From assembly GCF_009859475.1 (NCBI RefSeq), contig NZ_CP044549.1, positions 62,001-126,000 of the forward strand: 64,000 bases of DNA. Direction: 5' to 3'. Both the position numbers and the translations under genes were made by a program. Origin of the DNA: Hydrogenophaga sp. BPS33 (GTDB lineage: Bacteria; Pseudomonadota; Gammaproteobacteria; Burkholderiales; Burkholderiaceae_C). The stretch's first letter is position 1; the number at the start of each line of letters is the position of its first letter. Below are positions 1 through 9,712 of this stretch, in pieces. The notes under the pieces were generated by a model, which ran no database searches, was not told the origin of the DNA, and saw only the letters and a program-made list of their open reading frames with translations.

Positions 1-432
1 TTGCTTGCGGGCGTCGTCACGCTGGCGCTGGTGCTGTTCATGCGGCACACCGCCACGGGGCGGGCGATCCGTGCAACGGGGCAGGACCGTGAGGCCGCCA
101 GCGTGTTGGGGATCGACAGCCAGCGCATCTATCGGCTGTCCTTTGCCATCGGCCTTGGCGTGCTGGGTGTCGCGGGCGCCTTGCTGTTGTCGCTGTACCC
201 CGTCAACCCCTTTGTCGGCGACATCTTCGGGATGCGCGCCTTCGTGATCGTCGTGTTGGGTGGTATTGGCTCGATCGCAGGCGCGTTCTGGGGCGGCATC
301 ATCGTCGGCATTCTTGAATCGGTCGGCAGCCAGCTGATCCCGGTGACTTATGCCGAGGCCTTGATCTTCCTGCTGTTCCTGGCCGTCATGTACTTCCGGC
401 CCCGTGGGCTGTTTGGCGTGGAGAACGAATGA
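1..432 (+). CDS. livH: Branched-chain amino acid ABC transporter permease LivH, 3' part
   Basis: Inner-membrane permease of a high-affinity branched-chain amino acid (or related amide/acid) ABC importer. Only the last 143 residues lie in the window; a full LivH is about 290 residues, so the start is upstream and the TTG at base 1 is not a real start. The cytoplasmic coupling segment (GQDREAASVLGIDSQRIYRL, residues about 27-46) and the typical LivH end with GGIGSIAGAFWGG and several hydrophobic helices are visible. The stop overlaps the start of livM by 4 bp, so the genes are translated together. The substrate cannot be told from this fragment. Confidence 0.93.
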   Translation: MLAGVVTLALVLFMRHTATGRAIRATGQDREAASVLGIDSQRIYRLSFAIGLGVLGVAGALLLSLYPVNPFVGDIFGMRAFVIVVLGGIGSIAGAFWGGIIVGILESVGSQLIPVTYAEALIFLLFLAVMYFRPRGLFGVENE

Positions 433-1424
433 TGACCGGAACCCGTTCTTCGTTTTCCAGGCCCTGGCTCTGGGTGGGCGTCGCCGCCCTTGCCCTGGCA
501 CCGCTTATCGGCGGCAGCCAGTACTTGCTGTCGATCGCTGTGATCACACTGTTGTACGCCTACCTGGCGCTGTCCTGGAACGTGCTGGGCGGAATTGCAG
601 GGCAGCTCTCGCTGGGGCATGCCGCCTATTTCGGCATTGGTGCGTACACCTCGACCTGGCTGTTCGTCAACCTGGGCGTGTCTCCCTGGATCGGCATGTG
701 GGGAGGCGCGCTCCTCGCCATCGGGGCCGCCGTGATCGTGGGCATGTCCTGCCTGCACCTGCGCGGCGCCTACTTTGCGCTGGCCACCATCGCCACCAGC
801 ATGGTGCTCAAGACGTTGGTGGAAAACGCCGACCAGCTGCTCGGCGGGCCGCGCGGCATGGAGGTCACACTGCTGCGCGACGCACCATGGCAGTTCCAGC
901 ACACGCGCAAGGAGTTCTACTACGTCATCGCGCTGGTGTTCACCGGCGTGGCGCTGTTCGTCAACCACCGCATCCTGCGCAGCCGTTTCGGCTACTACCT
1001 CGCGGCGGTCCGCAACGACCAGGAGGCTGCGCTGGCGCTCGGCGTCCCGACGACCCGCTACAAGCTGATGGCCGCGATGATCAGCGCGGGCATGACCGCG
1101 CTGGGCGGCACCTTCTATGCTCAGTTCGTGCTGTACATCAGTCCCGATAAAGTATTTGGCGCCAACCTGAGCGTGGTCATCGCTGTGGTCTGCATCATTG
1201 GCGGGCGCGGCACGCTGTGGGGTCCGGTGCTCGGTGCGTTGTTGTTGCTGCCGGGTGAGGAGCTGGCGCGCGCGATGACCGGCGGCATGGTGGGCATGGA
1301 CATGATGCTGTACGGGCTGCTGCTGATGCTTGTAATCCACTACGAGCCGCAGGGCCTGATGGCCATCCTGCGAAGACTGTGGCGCCGCCGCGCGGTTCCG
1401 GGCGCGAAGGAGGTCACGCCATGA
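429..1424 (+). CDS. livM: Branched-chain amino acid ABC transporter permease LivM
   Basis: Second membrane permease of the ABC importer, 331 residues, a normal LivM length. Multiple hydrophobic helices run through the protein. The family signature GGIAGQLSLGHAAYFGIGAY is at about residues 54-73, and the coupling loop AVRNDQEAALALGVPTTRYK is at about 196-215. The ATG at 429 overlaps the livH stop. The 3' end overlaps livG in an ATGA junction at 1421-1424. The arginine-rich tail (RRLWRRRAVPG) fits a cytoplasmic C terminus. Confidence 0.95.
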   Translation: MMTGTRSSFSRPWLWVGVAALALAPLIGGSQYLLSIAVITLLYAYLALSWNVLGGIAGQLSLGHAAYFGIGAYTSTWLFVNLGVSPWIGMWGGALLAIGAAVIVGMSCLHLRGAYFALATIATSMVLKTLVENADQLLGGPRGMEVTLLRDAPWQFQHTRKEFYYVIALVFTGVALFVNHRILRSRFGYYLAAVRNDQEAALALGVPTTRYKLMAAMISAGMTALGGTFYAQFVLYISPDKVFGANLSVVIAVVCIIGGRGTLWGPVLGALLLLPGEELARAMTGGMVGMDMMLYGLLLMLVIHYEPQGLMAILRRLWRRRAVPGAKEVTP

Positions 1425-2136
1425 GCCTTCTCGAATTCCGTGGCGTGGGCAAGAGCTTCGGCGGCCTGCGCGCGATCGACAACGTCAGCTTCTCGGTGGC
1501 CGAGGGCGAGATCGCCGGCCTGATCGGCCCCAACGGTGCGGGCAAGACCACACTGTTTGCCATGGCCTCAGGCTTTCTTGCCCCCACCGACGGCCAGATC
1601 CTGTTTCGCGGCCAACGCGTCGACGGCTTCGACCCACCGCGCATCTGCCGCGCGGGACTGGTGCGGACTTTTCAAATCGTCAAGCCCTTTGGCGAGATGA
1701 CGGTGGTCGAGAACGCCATGGTCGGCGCCTTCCTGCACGAGTCCAAACCTGCAGCGGCGCGCGCGCTCGCCACGAAAGTCCTGGGTCAGGTCGGTCTGGC
1801 CGGCCGTGAGGAGCAGATTGCCAACACCCTGACACTCTCGGGCCGCAAGCGGCTGGAAGTGGCCAAGGCACTGGCCACGCGGCCCAAGCTCCTGATGCTG
1901 GACGAGGTCATGGCCGGTCTTACCACCGTCGAGACCTCCGAGATGGTGGACCTTGTGCTGCGCTTGCGCGATACCGGCATCAGCATCCTTGTGATTGAAC
2001 ACAACATGAAAGCCATCATGAACATGTCGGACCGCGTCGTGGTGGTCCAGTACGGCAAGAAAATCGCGGACGGCGCACCGGCCCAGGTCGCCAACGACCC
2101 GCAGGTCGTCTCGGCTTACCTGGGGGGAGAGGCGGC

Positions 2137-2140
<4 letters not shown>
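1421..2140 (+). CDS. livG: Branched-chain amino acid ABC transporter ATP-binding protein LivG
   Basis: ATPase subunit that powers LivHM, 239 residues. Walker A is GPNGAGKTT at about residues 35-43. The signature loop is the LivG variant TLSGRKRLEVAKAL, followed by Walker B LLMLDEVMAGL. The start was placed at the ATG at 1421, which follows AAGGAGG with normal spacing and overlaps the livM stop; an in-frame ATG at 1379 would read 14 codons back into livM. The stop overlaps the livF start (ATGATG, 2137-2142). Confidence 0.95.
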
Positions 2141-2833
<693 letters not shown>

Positions 2834-2844
<11 letters not shown>

Positions 2845-4405
2845 GCTGCACCCACTAGAGCCATCGGGGGAGGCCGACTGCGATGTGCTGGTGGTAGGTG
2901 GCGGCATCAATGGCTGCGGCATCGCCCGTGACCTTGCCGGGCGCGGCTGGCGTGTGGTGCTGTGCGAGCAGGACGATCTCGCCGCGCACACCTCCTCGGC
3001 ATCCACCAAGCTGATCCACGGGGGCCTGCGCTACCTGGAGCATCGCGAATTTGCGCTGGTGCGCAAGGCGTTGCAGGAGCGGGAAGTGCTGCTGCGCAGC
3101 GCACCGCACATCATGTGGCCGCTGCGCTTCGTGATGCCGCACGACCCCGCAATGAGACCGGCCTGGATGATCCGCGCAGGGCTGTTCCTGTACGACAATC
3201 TTGCGCGGCGCGAGGTGCTGCCGGGTTCTCGCGCTGTGGATCTTCGGCAACACCCTGCGGGCGAACCGCTCAAGCCCGAATTTCGCAAAGGGTTCGTCTA
3301 CTCCGATGGCTGGGTTGACGATGCTCGGCTCGTGGTGTTGAACGCTCTCGATGCACAGGCATGGGGCGCCCGCATTCTGACGCGCACACGCTGCACCGTG
3401 GCCCAGCGCGATTCGAAGGGCTGGAACGTCACGGTACAGGCCGCCAATGGCAGCCCGCGCACGGTGCGCGCCCGCGCGCTCGTGAACGCCGCTGGACCCT
3501 GGGCTGCGTCGTTTCTGGGCGATGTGGCCCGCCCAGGAAATGGCGAGCGGTTTGCCACGCGCCGTCTGCGCCTGGTCAAGGGCAGCCATATTGTGGTGAG
3601 GGGACTGTTCTCGCACCAGCATGCCTACATCTTCCAGAGCCCGGACAAGCGCATCATCTTCGCGATCCCCTACCAGGACAATTTCACGCTGATCGGCACG
3701 ACCGACGTCGAATGGCACGGGCCCGCAGCCGGGCCGGTGCGCATCGGTCCATCGGAGGTTGACTACCTTTGCGCGCAAGCCAGTCGCTATTTCGCGCGGC
3801 CGGTTACTACCAGCGATGTGGTCTGGAGCTTTTCCGGCGTTCGACCCTTGTTGGACGACGAGGCAGGCGATCCCTCTGCCGTGACGCGCGACTACCTTCT
3901 GGAGCAGGACTCGGCAGGCGCGCCGTTGCTGTCGGTCTGGGGCGGGAAGATCACAACCTTCCGCAAGCTGGCGGAAGATGCCGCCGACGCCGTGGGTGCC
4001 TTGTTGGGTGAGCACCGCAAACCGTGGACGACGGGGGCCTTTCTGGCGGGGGGCGAACTGTCAGCGGCCACTAGCGATCCGGCACATGCTGGTATGCCGC
4101 AGGAACGCTTTGCCAGCTTCCTGCAGACGGTGCAACAGCAGCACGACTGGCTGCCACCCGCGATGACGCGACGCATGGCGCACGCCTATGGCGGACGCAT
4201 TCACCGCGTACTGGCCGGCGCCAACGGCCTCGCGTCTTTGGGCGAGGAAGTGGCGCCCGGCCTGTTCGAGCGCGAGCTGCAGTACTTGCGCGAAGAGGAA
4301 TGGGCACGCACCGGCGAAGACGTGCTGTGGCGCCGCTCCAAGCTGGGATTGCGGCTGACGCAGGCGCAGCGCGAGCGCGTTGGAGATTGGATGTCGAAGG
4401 CCTGA
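2834..4405 (+). CDS. glpD: FAD-dependent glycerol-3-phosphate dehydrogenase (GlpD family)
   Basis: Membrane-associated flavoenzyme that oxidises sn-glycerol 3-phosphate to dihydroxyacetone phosphate and feeds electrons to quinone. The N terminus has the FAD dinucleotide fold (DVLVVGGGINGCGIARDLAG). GlpD family segments TSSASTKLIHGGLRYLE and LIGTTDVEWHG follow, and the C terminus has a GlpD-type helical domain. About 523 residues from the TTG at 2834, close to the family length. The reading frame is open far upstream inside livF, so the start is uncertain; TTG 2834 (10-bp overlap with livF) is the first plausible one. Its place behind liv genes suggests cotranscription rather than a shared pathway. 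Confidence 0.88.
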
Positions 4406-4411
4406 AGCTTG

Positions 4412-4570
4412 GTTCAGAGGCTCACCGGTCCCGGCATCCTTCTCGAGGAGAGCCTGTACGAAACGGGTCTGTCCCGTGCCGGCCAGGCCAACGACCCGCA
4501 GCACCTGCCCCGGCCCGGTTAGGGCGGTCCGCAGCCTTCCAAAGCCCTCTGCGATGGCTACGGCCTTCAC
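4412..4570 (-). pseudogene. Fragment of a P-loop NTPase (STAND/AAA-like), broken
   Basis: Read from a GTG at 4570, the frame begins with a peptide containing GPGQVLRVVGLAGTGQTRFV. This resembles the Walker A region of bacterial STAND/AAA-type ATPases (usual form VGLSGVGKTRLVQAL), but the Walker A lysine is glutamine (GTGQT). Homology fades after about 45 residues and the frame then runs antisense through the end of the glpD-like gene. Too short and missing the essential lysine, so it is called a relic. The resemblance is judged by eye. Confidence 0.4.
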
Positions 4571-4656
4571 TCGTCGCCAATGATCCAGCGCCGGCCTTTC
4601 AGGCGTTCATTGAGCACGGCGAGCAGGCGTTTCACCAGCGCCCAGTCGCAGCCGAT
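4567..4656 (-). pseudogene. Possible fragment of a glutathione S-transferase
   Basis: The last roughly 25 residues of this minus-strand frame (LVKRLLAVLNERLKGRRW then IIGDE) resemble the C-terminal-domain segment of glutathione S-transferases that precedes the conserved (Y/F)xIADI. The frame stops exactly where that motif should begin, at the junction with the NTPase fragment (GAGTGA). The upstream part of the frame shows no GST sequence. A recombination scar joining two unrelated fragments is the simplest reading, but the match is short. Confidence 0.3.
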
Positions 4657-4948
4657 GTTCTTGTCCGACTTGCGAGATGTGCGCGCCCATGACCGAACCC
4701 CTCGCTGAGCACCTCCGGCAGGCGCGCCCGTTTCAGCCAACGCACGGCACGCCGGAGGTTCTCCCGCTTCTTCCAAGAGAAGCGAAAGGCTATCAATTTC
4801 TGCATCAAGATGAAGCAAATCGGCACAAGCAGCTCATGCTGCCCCGCGTGCTCCCGCACACCCGCAACGGGCATCACTGCCGCGAAACAAACGCCTTGGC
4901 GGTTTCGCACGTTATCGCTGCAGCACGCCTCGCTCTACGAGCCGCCCC

Positions 4949-5989
4949 TCACTCCGGCACGATCCCCGCCTGCTTGGCCACCCGCATGTACCGGTCCACC
5001 TCGCTCACCACGAAGCCGGAGAACTCGCGTGGCTCCATCGGCGTCCACACGCCCGAGGCCATGGCGTTGGCGATCTGGGCTTGAACGTCGCTCGGTGCCA
5101 GAGCGCGGTTCACGGCCGTGTGCAGCCGGCGAACGATGGCCTGCGGCGTGCCCTTGGGCGCGAACAGTCCGAACCAGACCGATACCTCATAGCCTTGCAG
5201 CCCCGCCTGCGATGTGGTCGGCACATCGGGGAACTGCGGCAGGCGCTGCGGTGCGGCCACCGCCAGCGCACGGATGCGGCCGGAGCGGATCAGGGCCGAA
5301 GAGGAGCTCGCCGACTCGAACGACACGTGCGTGCGCCCACCGATCATGTCGGTGATGGCATGCCCCGCGCCACGGTACGGCACGTGCATCAGTGTGATGC
5401 CGGTCGTGGTTTCGAAGAGGCGGCCCGCCAGGTGCGGCGCGCTGCCGTTACCGGGGGTGCCGTAGAACAGCTGGCCGGGGTTCGCCTTGGCATGCGCCAT
5501 GAACTCGCCCAGCGTCTTGAACGGCGAGTCCGCCGCCACCGAGATCATCTGCGGCACGGAGGCCAGCATCGCCACCGGTGCGAAGTCGCTGCGCGGGTCG
5601 TAGCTCAGCGATGCGATCACCGCGGGCGCAAGTGCGTTGGACGCATTGGTGCCCAGCAGCAGCGTGTAGCCATCGGGTGGCGCCTTCGCCACCAGACCTG
5701 CCGCGATCGTGCCAGTGGCGCCGCTGCGGTTTTCAATGACGACGGGTTGGCCGAGCTCGGCCGCCAGCTTGGGGCCGATCAGGCGCGCCAGGATGTCGGT
5801 GCCACCGCCCGGTGGGTAGCCGACCATCAGCTTGATCGGCTTGTCGGGGTAGGCCCCTTGCGCGCCGGCCCACAGCGGCGCCACCGCGACCACGGCGGCG
5901 CACAACAGGCGGCGGGCCGCGGCCCATCCACGTTCACTTCGGCTTGCTCGCGCACGCGCGCGTGGCGGATTCATGTGTTCGAACATCAT
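4949..5989 (-). CDS. Bug/TctC-family periplasmic substrate-binding protein
   Basis: Periplasmic binding protein of the Bug (tripartite tricarboxylate transporter) family, expected to bind a carboxylate or amide-like ligand. About 346 residues. A basic N terminus and hydrophobic stretch (LLCAAVVAVAPLWAGAQG) form a signal peptide. The mature part starts YPDKPIKLMVGYPPGGGTDI, the Bug hallmark, and has PDGYTLLLGTNA and LMHVPYRGAG. The ATG at 5989 was chosen because GGAGA lies just upstream; the frame is open far upstream but that is not Bug sequence. No TctA/TctB membrane genes are adjacent. It is divergent from the amidase at 6222 with an inverted-repeat site between them. Confidence 0.92.
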   Translation of the reverse strand: MMFEHMNPPRARARASRSERGWAAARRLLCAAVVAVAPLWAGAQGAYPDKPIKLMVGYPPGGGTDILARLIGPKLAAELGQPVVIENRSGATGTIAAGLVAKAPPDGYTLLLGTNASNALAPAVIASLSYDPRSDFAPVAMLASVPQMISVAADSPFKTLGEFMAHAKANPGQLFYGTPGNGSAPHLAGRLFETTTGITLMHVPYRGAGHAITDMIGGRTHVSFESASSSSALIRSGRIRALAVAAPQRLPQFPDVPTTSQAGLQGYEVSVWFGLFAPKGTPQAIVRRLHTAVNRALAPSDVQAQIANAMASGVWTPMEPREFSGFVVSEVDRYMRVAKQAGIVPE

Positions 5990-6061
5990 GCTGGTCTCCA
6001 ATCTTGTAAACCCGGATGGGCGTGCCCATTCTTGGGCGACAGGCGCTGGTGCAACGGGCGG

Positions 6062-6076
6062 TTCCACCGCGTGGAA
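6062..6076. promoter_or_regulatory. TTCCA-N5-TGGAA operator-like site, copy 1
   Basis: TTCCACCGCGTGGAA, an inverted repeat with 6-bp arms around CGC, in the divergent region between the Bug gene (start 5989) and the amidase (start 6222). The identical 15-mer recurs at 8868 and 24802. An IclR-type operator is the suspected role. Confidence 0.65.
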
Positions 6077-6221
6077 ATCGCCCGGACATCCAGACGCGCA
6101 AGGTCTTGATCGTCGACCGGAAAGTATTGGACGCTGCCGTGGCCACGGATCGATAGTTCCGCCGCGGCACGCGCCCGTGCGCGGCGCGTTGTTCCAACCC
6201 ATACGCACAGGAAACACGATC

Positions 6222-7736
6222 ATGCAGAGGCGAACTTTTATCGCGGTGAGTGGTGCCATCGGCGCCGGTCTGGCGCAGGCAAAAACGGGCGAGGCCCAGG
6301 AAGCCACCGCTTTGTCGGCCTTGCCCAAGGAGATCTGGAAGTGGGACGCCACCAGCACCGTGGCCGCCATCCGCGCCGGCAAGATTTCCAGCAAAGACGC
6401 GGTCAAGGCCGCGCTATCGCGCATCGAAGCCATGAACGGCACGGCCAACGCGGTGGTGCAGACCTTCGAAGCCGAAGCGCTGCAAGCGGCCGACGCGGCC
6501 GACAACGCACGCCGCCGCAGCGCAAGCGCCACCGGCGTGCTCCACGGCCTGCCGATGACCATCAAGGACAACACCGACCAGCGCGGCAAGCGCACGGTCA
6601 ACGGCATGAAAAACTCACAGGCGCAGGCCGCGCCCGAAGACAGCCCGGTGGTGCACAACTTGCGCGCGGCCGGCGCGATCTTCATCGGCCGCACCAACAC
6701 GCCCTGCCTGTCTTCGCGGTGGGAGACGGACAACACGGCCTACGGCCGCACGCTCAACCCCTGGTCGCCCACACGCACGCCGGGCGGCTCCACGGGTGGC
6801 GGCGGCGCGGCGGTGGCGCACGGCATGGGCGTGATCGCCCACGGCAACGACATCGGCGGCTCGGTGCGCTACCCGGCGTTCTGCTGCGGCGTCGCCGGCA
6901 TCCGGCCGACGTCGGGACGTGTGCCGATGTTCAACCCCACCGCGGGCGTGGAACGCTCGCTGTGCAACCAGCTTTTCAACGTGGAAGGCGCGTTGGCGCG
7001 CAGCGTGCGCGACCTGCGCCTGGTATTGCCGGTGCTCAGCCAGGGCAGCGCACGCGATCCGCTGTGGACGCCGACACCTGCGCCGCTCGCGCTGCCGCGC
7101 GCACTCAAGGTGGGTCTGATCAAATCGTCGCCCGGTCTCTTCGTGCACCCCTCCATCGCGAGCGCGCTCGACGAGGCGGCGCAACGGTTGCGGGCGGCCG
7201 GCTTCGAGGTGGAAGAGATCACGCCGCCCCCCATCGCCGAGACCGTGGCGCTGTGGGCCAAGATGGTGTTCGCGGAACTGCGCGAAGCCATGCCCGGCTT
7301 CAGTGCGGTGGCCGATGCGGACGCGGTGCGCGCCAACCAGCTGTTCCTCGAAGTCACCGCGCCCATCTCGGGTAAGCAGTACATGGATGGCATCGGCGAA
7401 ATTCTCGCGATGCGCCGCCAATGGGCGCAGTTCCTCGAACGCTACCCGGTGCTGGTCGGACCCAACTCGGGCGACCTGCCCTTCGAACACGGCTTCGACC
7501 TGAAAGGTGCGGACGCCACGCGCCACCAGATCGCCGCGCAAGCGCTGATGGTCACGGTGAACCTGCTGGGTCTGCCTGCCGTGGCGGTGCCCACTGGCAA
7601 GGTAGGCGTAGCCGATGCACCTAGGGGACTGCCCGTCGGCGTGCAGGTGATTTCACCGCGCTTTCGCGATGAGTGGGCGCTACAGGTGGCGCAGGAGATT
7701 CAGCAGCGAGGCTCGGGCATGGCCACCTGGGCTTGA
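6222..7736 (+). CDS. Amidase-signature-family amidase with Tat-like signal
   Basis: Hydrolyses an amide to acid and ammonia through the Ser-cisSer-Lys triad of the amidase signature family. 504 residues. The catalytic Lys lies in MTIKDNTDQ, the cis-Ser in GGSTGGGGAA and the nucleophile Ser in DIGGSVRYPA. The N terminus MQRRTFIAVSGAIGAGLAQA has twin arginines followed by a hydrophobic stretch, suggesting Tat export; this is unusual for the family but known in some members. The ATG at 6222 follows CAGGAAAC. It is divergent from the Bug gene, suggesting uptake and hydrolysis of the same amide. Its 3' end overlaps the convergent LysR gene by 37 bp. Confidence 0.9.
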   Translation: MQRRTFIAVSGAIGAGLAQAKTGEAQEATALSALPKEIWKWDATSTVAAIRAGKISSKDAVKAALSRIEAMNGTANAVVQTFEAEALQAADAADNARRRSASATGVLHGLPMTIKDNTDQRGKRTVNGMKNSQAQAAPEDSPVVHNLRAAGAIFIGRTNTPCLSSRWETDNTAYGRTLNPWSPTRTPGGSTGGGGAAVAHGMGVIAHGNDIGGSVRYPAFCCGVAGIRPTSGRVPMFNPTAGVERSLCNQLFNVEGALARSVRDLRLVLPVLSQGSARDPLWTPTPAPLALPRALKVGLIKSSPGLFVHPSIASALDEAAQRLRAAGFEVEEITPPPIAETVALWAKMVFAELREAMPGFSAVADADAVRANQLFLEVTAPISGKQYMDGIGEILAMRRQWAQFLERYPVLVGPNSGDLPFEHGFDLKGADATRHQIAAQALMVTVNLLGLPAVAVPTGKVGVADAPRGLPVGVQVISPRFRDEWALQVAQEIQQRGSGMATWA

Positions 7737-8629
7737 AGTGGCATGCGCTCGCGCACTGCGGCAATAAAGGCATCGCGCGGCGGGTTCGGCCCGTCGTCCG
7801 GCCACACCATATAGAGCGGCACCCGCGCGGGCACTTCGGGCGAGGGGTCCGCCACGCGCACGAAGCGCACGCCCTCGGTGTGCGCCACCACCGAGGCCGG
7901 CACGATGGAGACGCCCATGCCGGCCTCGACCAGACCCAGCAGCGTCTGCATGTTCTCCACCTCGTGGGCAAGGGTGGGCGTGAAGCCCGCCGCGCGGCAC
8001 AGACGCAGCAGGTGTGCGTGGTAGGCCGGCCCCAGGCGCGGCGCGGTGAAAACGAACGACGCTGACGACAAGGCGGCCAGCGCCAGCTGCGTGTGTTGCG
8101 CGAGCGGATGCCTGGCATCGACCACCGCGTACAGGCTTTCCTGTGCCACGCAGGCGCTCGCGAAGTGCGGCCCCAAGGTGTCCACACCGCGCACGAAGGC
8201 CACGTCCGCGGTACGCGCTTCCAGCCAGGCCAGCTGTTCCACCGTCGTGCCTTGGCGCAGCTCCATGCGCACCCCCAGAGGCGCTTCGCACACGTGCTTG
8301 AGCGCGGCCAACAGGAAGTCGTAGCCCCGGAACTGCACGCCACTGACCACCAGCACCTGGTGGGCCATGGCCACCGCATGCGCCTCGGCCACCGCGTCGT
8401 GCAGCAAGCGCAGCACCGCCTGCGCCCGCTCTCGAAACACGCTGCCAGCCGCTGTAAGCACCACGTGGCGGCTGCTGCGCTCGAACAGCGCCACGCCCAT
8501 CTTCTCTTCCAGCCGCAGCATGGCCTGGCTCAGGGGCGGCTGCGCCATGTGCAGGCGCACAGCCGCGCGGCCGAAGTGGAGCTCTTCGGCCACCACCAGG
8601 AACTGGCGCAGCAAGCGGGTTTCGATCAT
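7700..8629 (-). CDS. LysR-family transcriptional regulator
   Basis: DNA-binding regulator of 309 residues. The N-terminal winged helix reads MIETRLLRQFLVVAEELHFG, then RAAVRLHMAQPPLSQAMLRL, then LFERSSRHVVLTAAG, all typical LysR. The rest is a periplasmic-binding-like effector domain. The start at 8629 gives the standard LysR N terminus; in-frame ATGs at 8653 and 8668 would add 8-13 residues. It is divergent from the ten-gene operon starting at 8926 and may control it or the convergent amidase; effector unknown. Confidence 0.92.
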   Translation of the reverse strand: MIETRLLRQFLVVAEELHFGRAAVRLHMAQPPLSQAMLRLEEKMGVALFERSSRHVVLTAAGSVFRERAQAVLRLLHDAVAEAHAVAMAHQVLVVSGVQFRGYDFLLAALKHVCEAPLGVRMELRQGTTVEQLAWLEARTADVAFVRGVDTLGPHFASACVAQESLYAVVDARHPLAQHTQLALAALSSASFVFTAPRLGPAYHAHLLRLCRAAGFTPTLAHEVENMQTLLGLVEAGMGVSIVPASVVAHTEGVRFVRVADPSPEVPARVPLYMVWPDDGPNPPRDAFIAAVRERMPLQAQVAMPEPRC

Positions 8630-8745
8630 GTGAAAGGGTGGTTGCGCAGGCATGGCCACTCTATGCAAGCGCCGCGCCAGGACACAGGGCGTACCACAGC
8701 GCGGAACGCAGTGCAGAGGAGAGTGTCAATGCCTCCGGCGAGCGT

Positions 8746-8860
8746 GCCCCCATCCAGGGGCATCGAGGGACGGCTACGCCGGCCCAAGATGCCGTCCCCC
8801 CCTCCAAGCGCCGGAGGCGCGCTGGAGAGGGGGGAAGCCGCGCAGCGGCGCAGGGGGGTG
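8746..8860 (-). repeat. REP-like GC-rich hairpin repeat, copy A
   Basis: Palindrome-rich sequence with CCCCCCTCCAAGCGCCGGAG and GCGCGCTGGAGAGGGGGG arms. Read on the minus strand it lines up with 27599-27695: both run from CACCCCCTGCGC through a C-tract/G-tract hairpin to GGGCCGGC and a GxxTxCCCTGGA-type end. Similar repeats are scattered between genes in Comamonadaceae, as far as I recall. It lies between the LysR gene and the operon, just upstream of operator copy 2. Confidence 0.55.
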
Positions 8861-8867
8861 TTTCCAG

Positions 8868-8882
8868 TTCCACCGCGTGGAA
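8868..8882. promoter_or_regulatory. TTCCA-N5-TGGAA operator-like site, copy 2
   Basis: TTCCACCGCGTGGAA, identical to copies at 6062 and 24802. It lies 43 bp before the SDR start codon that opens the ten-gene operon and 238 bp from the divergent LysR start. Confidence 0.65.
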
Positions 8883-8925
8883 CATGCGTTGACCACCTCC
8901 AGGGGCTCGCCGAACATCGCCGCCC

Positions 8926-9699
8926 ATGGAAACACAAACCAAAACCCCGCCCAAACCTGCGCGGGTCGCGCTCGTCACCGGCGCCAGCCGCAACATCGGG
9001 CGTGAGATCGCGCTCGCCCTGGCGCGCGACGGTTGCACCGTCTGGTGCCTGGGCCGCGACGCAGCGGCCCTCGAAGAAACCCGTGCGCTGGTGCAGCGCG
9101 CCGGCGGCCAGGCCCACATCTTCCTGGGCGATGCGGCCACGCCCGACACACTCGACGCCTTCGCGGCGCAAGCGCAACGCGAACACGGTCGCATCGACGT
9201 GGTGGTGAACAACGCGGGCGCGGTGCGCGAAACGCGGGCGAACCAGCTCACGCCGGCGCAGTTCCTCGAAGACCTGCAGCTCAACCTGGTGAGCCAGTTC
9301 GCGCTGGCTCGCGCGGCCTACGACGGCCTGAAAGCCACGGGCGCGGGCGTCATCGTCAACATCGGCTCGATCGCAGGCGCACTGGGTTTTCCACGCGCCC
9401 TGTCGTACTGCGCCAGCAAGGCGGGCATCGAAGGCATGACGCGCTCGCTGGCGCTCGACTGGGCTCGCGACGGCATTCGCGTGCTGTGCGTGGCGCCCGG
9501 TTACGTCGAATCCGGCGTCTCGGCCGGTGCGCTGGCCAACGACGCCGCGCGCCAATGGATTCTGGAGCGCATCCCGCAGCGGCGACTTGCAAGCCCTGCC
9601 GACATCGCGGCCTTCGTCGCTTTTCTCGCTTCGCCTGCCGCCTCGTTCGCGACCGGCGAGACCTACACCGTGGACGGTGGCCTGCGGTCCACCTTGTGA
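8926..9699 (+). CDS. Short-chain dehydrogenase/reductase (first gene of the ten-gene operon)
   Basis: NAD(P)-dependent oxidoreductase of the classical SDR family, 257 residues. It has the cofactor motif TGASRNIGREIA, the NNAG motif (VVNNAGAV), the catalytic Ser in VNIGSIAGA and YCASKAG for the Tyr/Lys pair, so the active site is complete. It ends with the usual FATGETYTVDGG. It opens the operon that contains atu-like and lva-like genes; in position it matches AtuB- or LvaD-type dehydrogenases, so oxidation of a hydroxyacyl-CoA or reduction of a ketoacyl-CoA is likely. The next start is 13 bp downstream. Confidence 0.92.
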   Translation: METQTKTPPKPARVALVTGASRNIGREIALALARDGCTVWCLGRDAAALEETRALVQRAGGQAHIFLGDAATPDTLDAFAAQAQREHGRIDVVVNNAGAVRETRANQLTPAQFLEDLQLNLVSQFALARAAYDGLKATGAGVIVNIGSIAGALGFPRALSYCASKAGIEGMTRSLALDWARDGIRVLCVAPGYVESGVSAGALANDAARQWILERIPQRRLASPADIAAFVAFLASPAASFATGETYTVDGGLRSTL

Positions 9700-9712
9700 A
9701 GAAAGAACCTAC

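Larger units (their letters stand above)
4406..4948. other. 543-bp gene-free stretch containing gene fragments
   Basis: There is no intact gene between the glpD-like gene and the Bug gene. On the minus strand the stretch carries what look like two unrelated truncated coding fragments, listed separately, and further sequence (about 4680-4900, minus) that reads as basic peptide (KLIAFRFSWKKRENLRR) in one frame but matches nothing I recognise. It appears to be a decayed insertion or deletion scar. Confidence 0.6.

Noticed and set aside
4632..4910. 92-codon minus-strand gene
   Set aside because: Frame has a basic middle part but no homologous domain I recognise, overlaps fragments in another frame and has no ribosome site; left as scar sequence.
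5990..6736. Long N-terminal extension of the Bug gene frame
   Set aside because: The extra residues run antisense to the amidase, and a signal peptide with a ribosome site marks the start at 5989.
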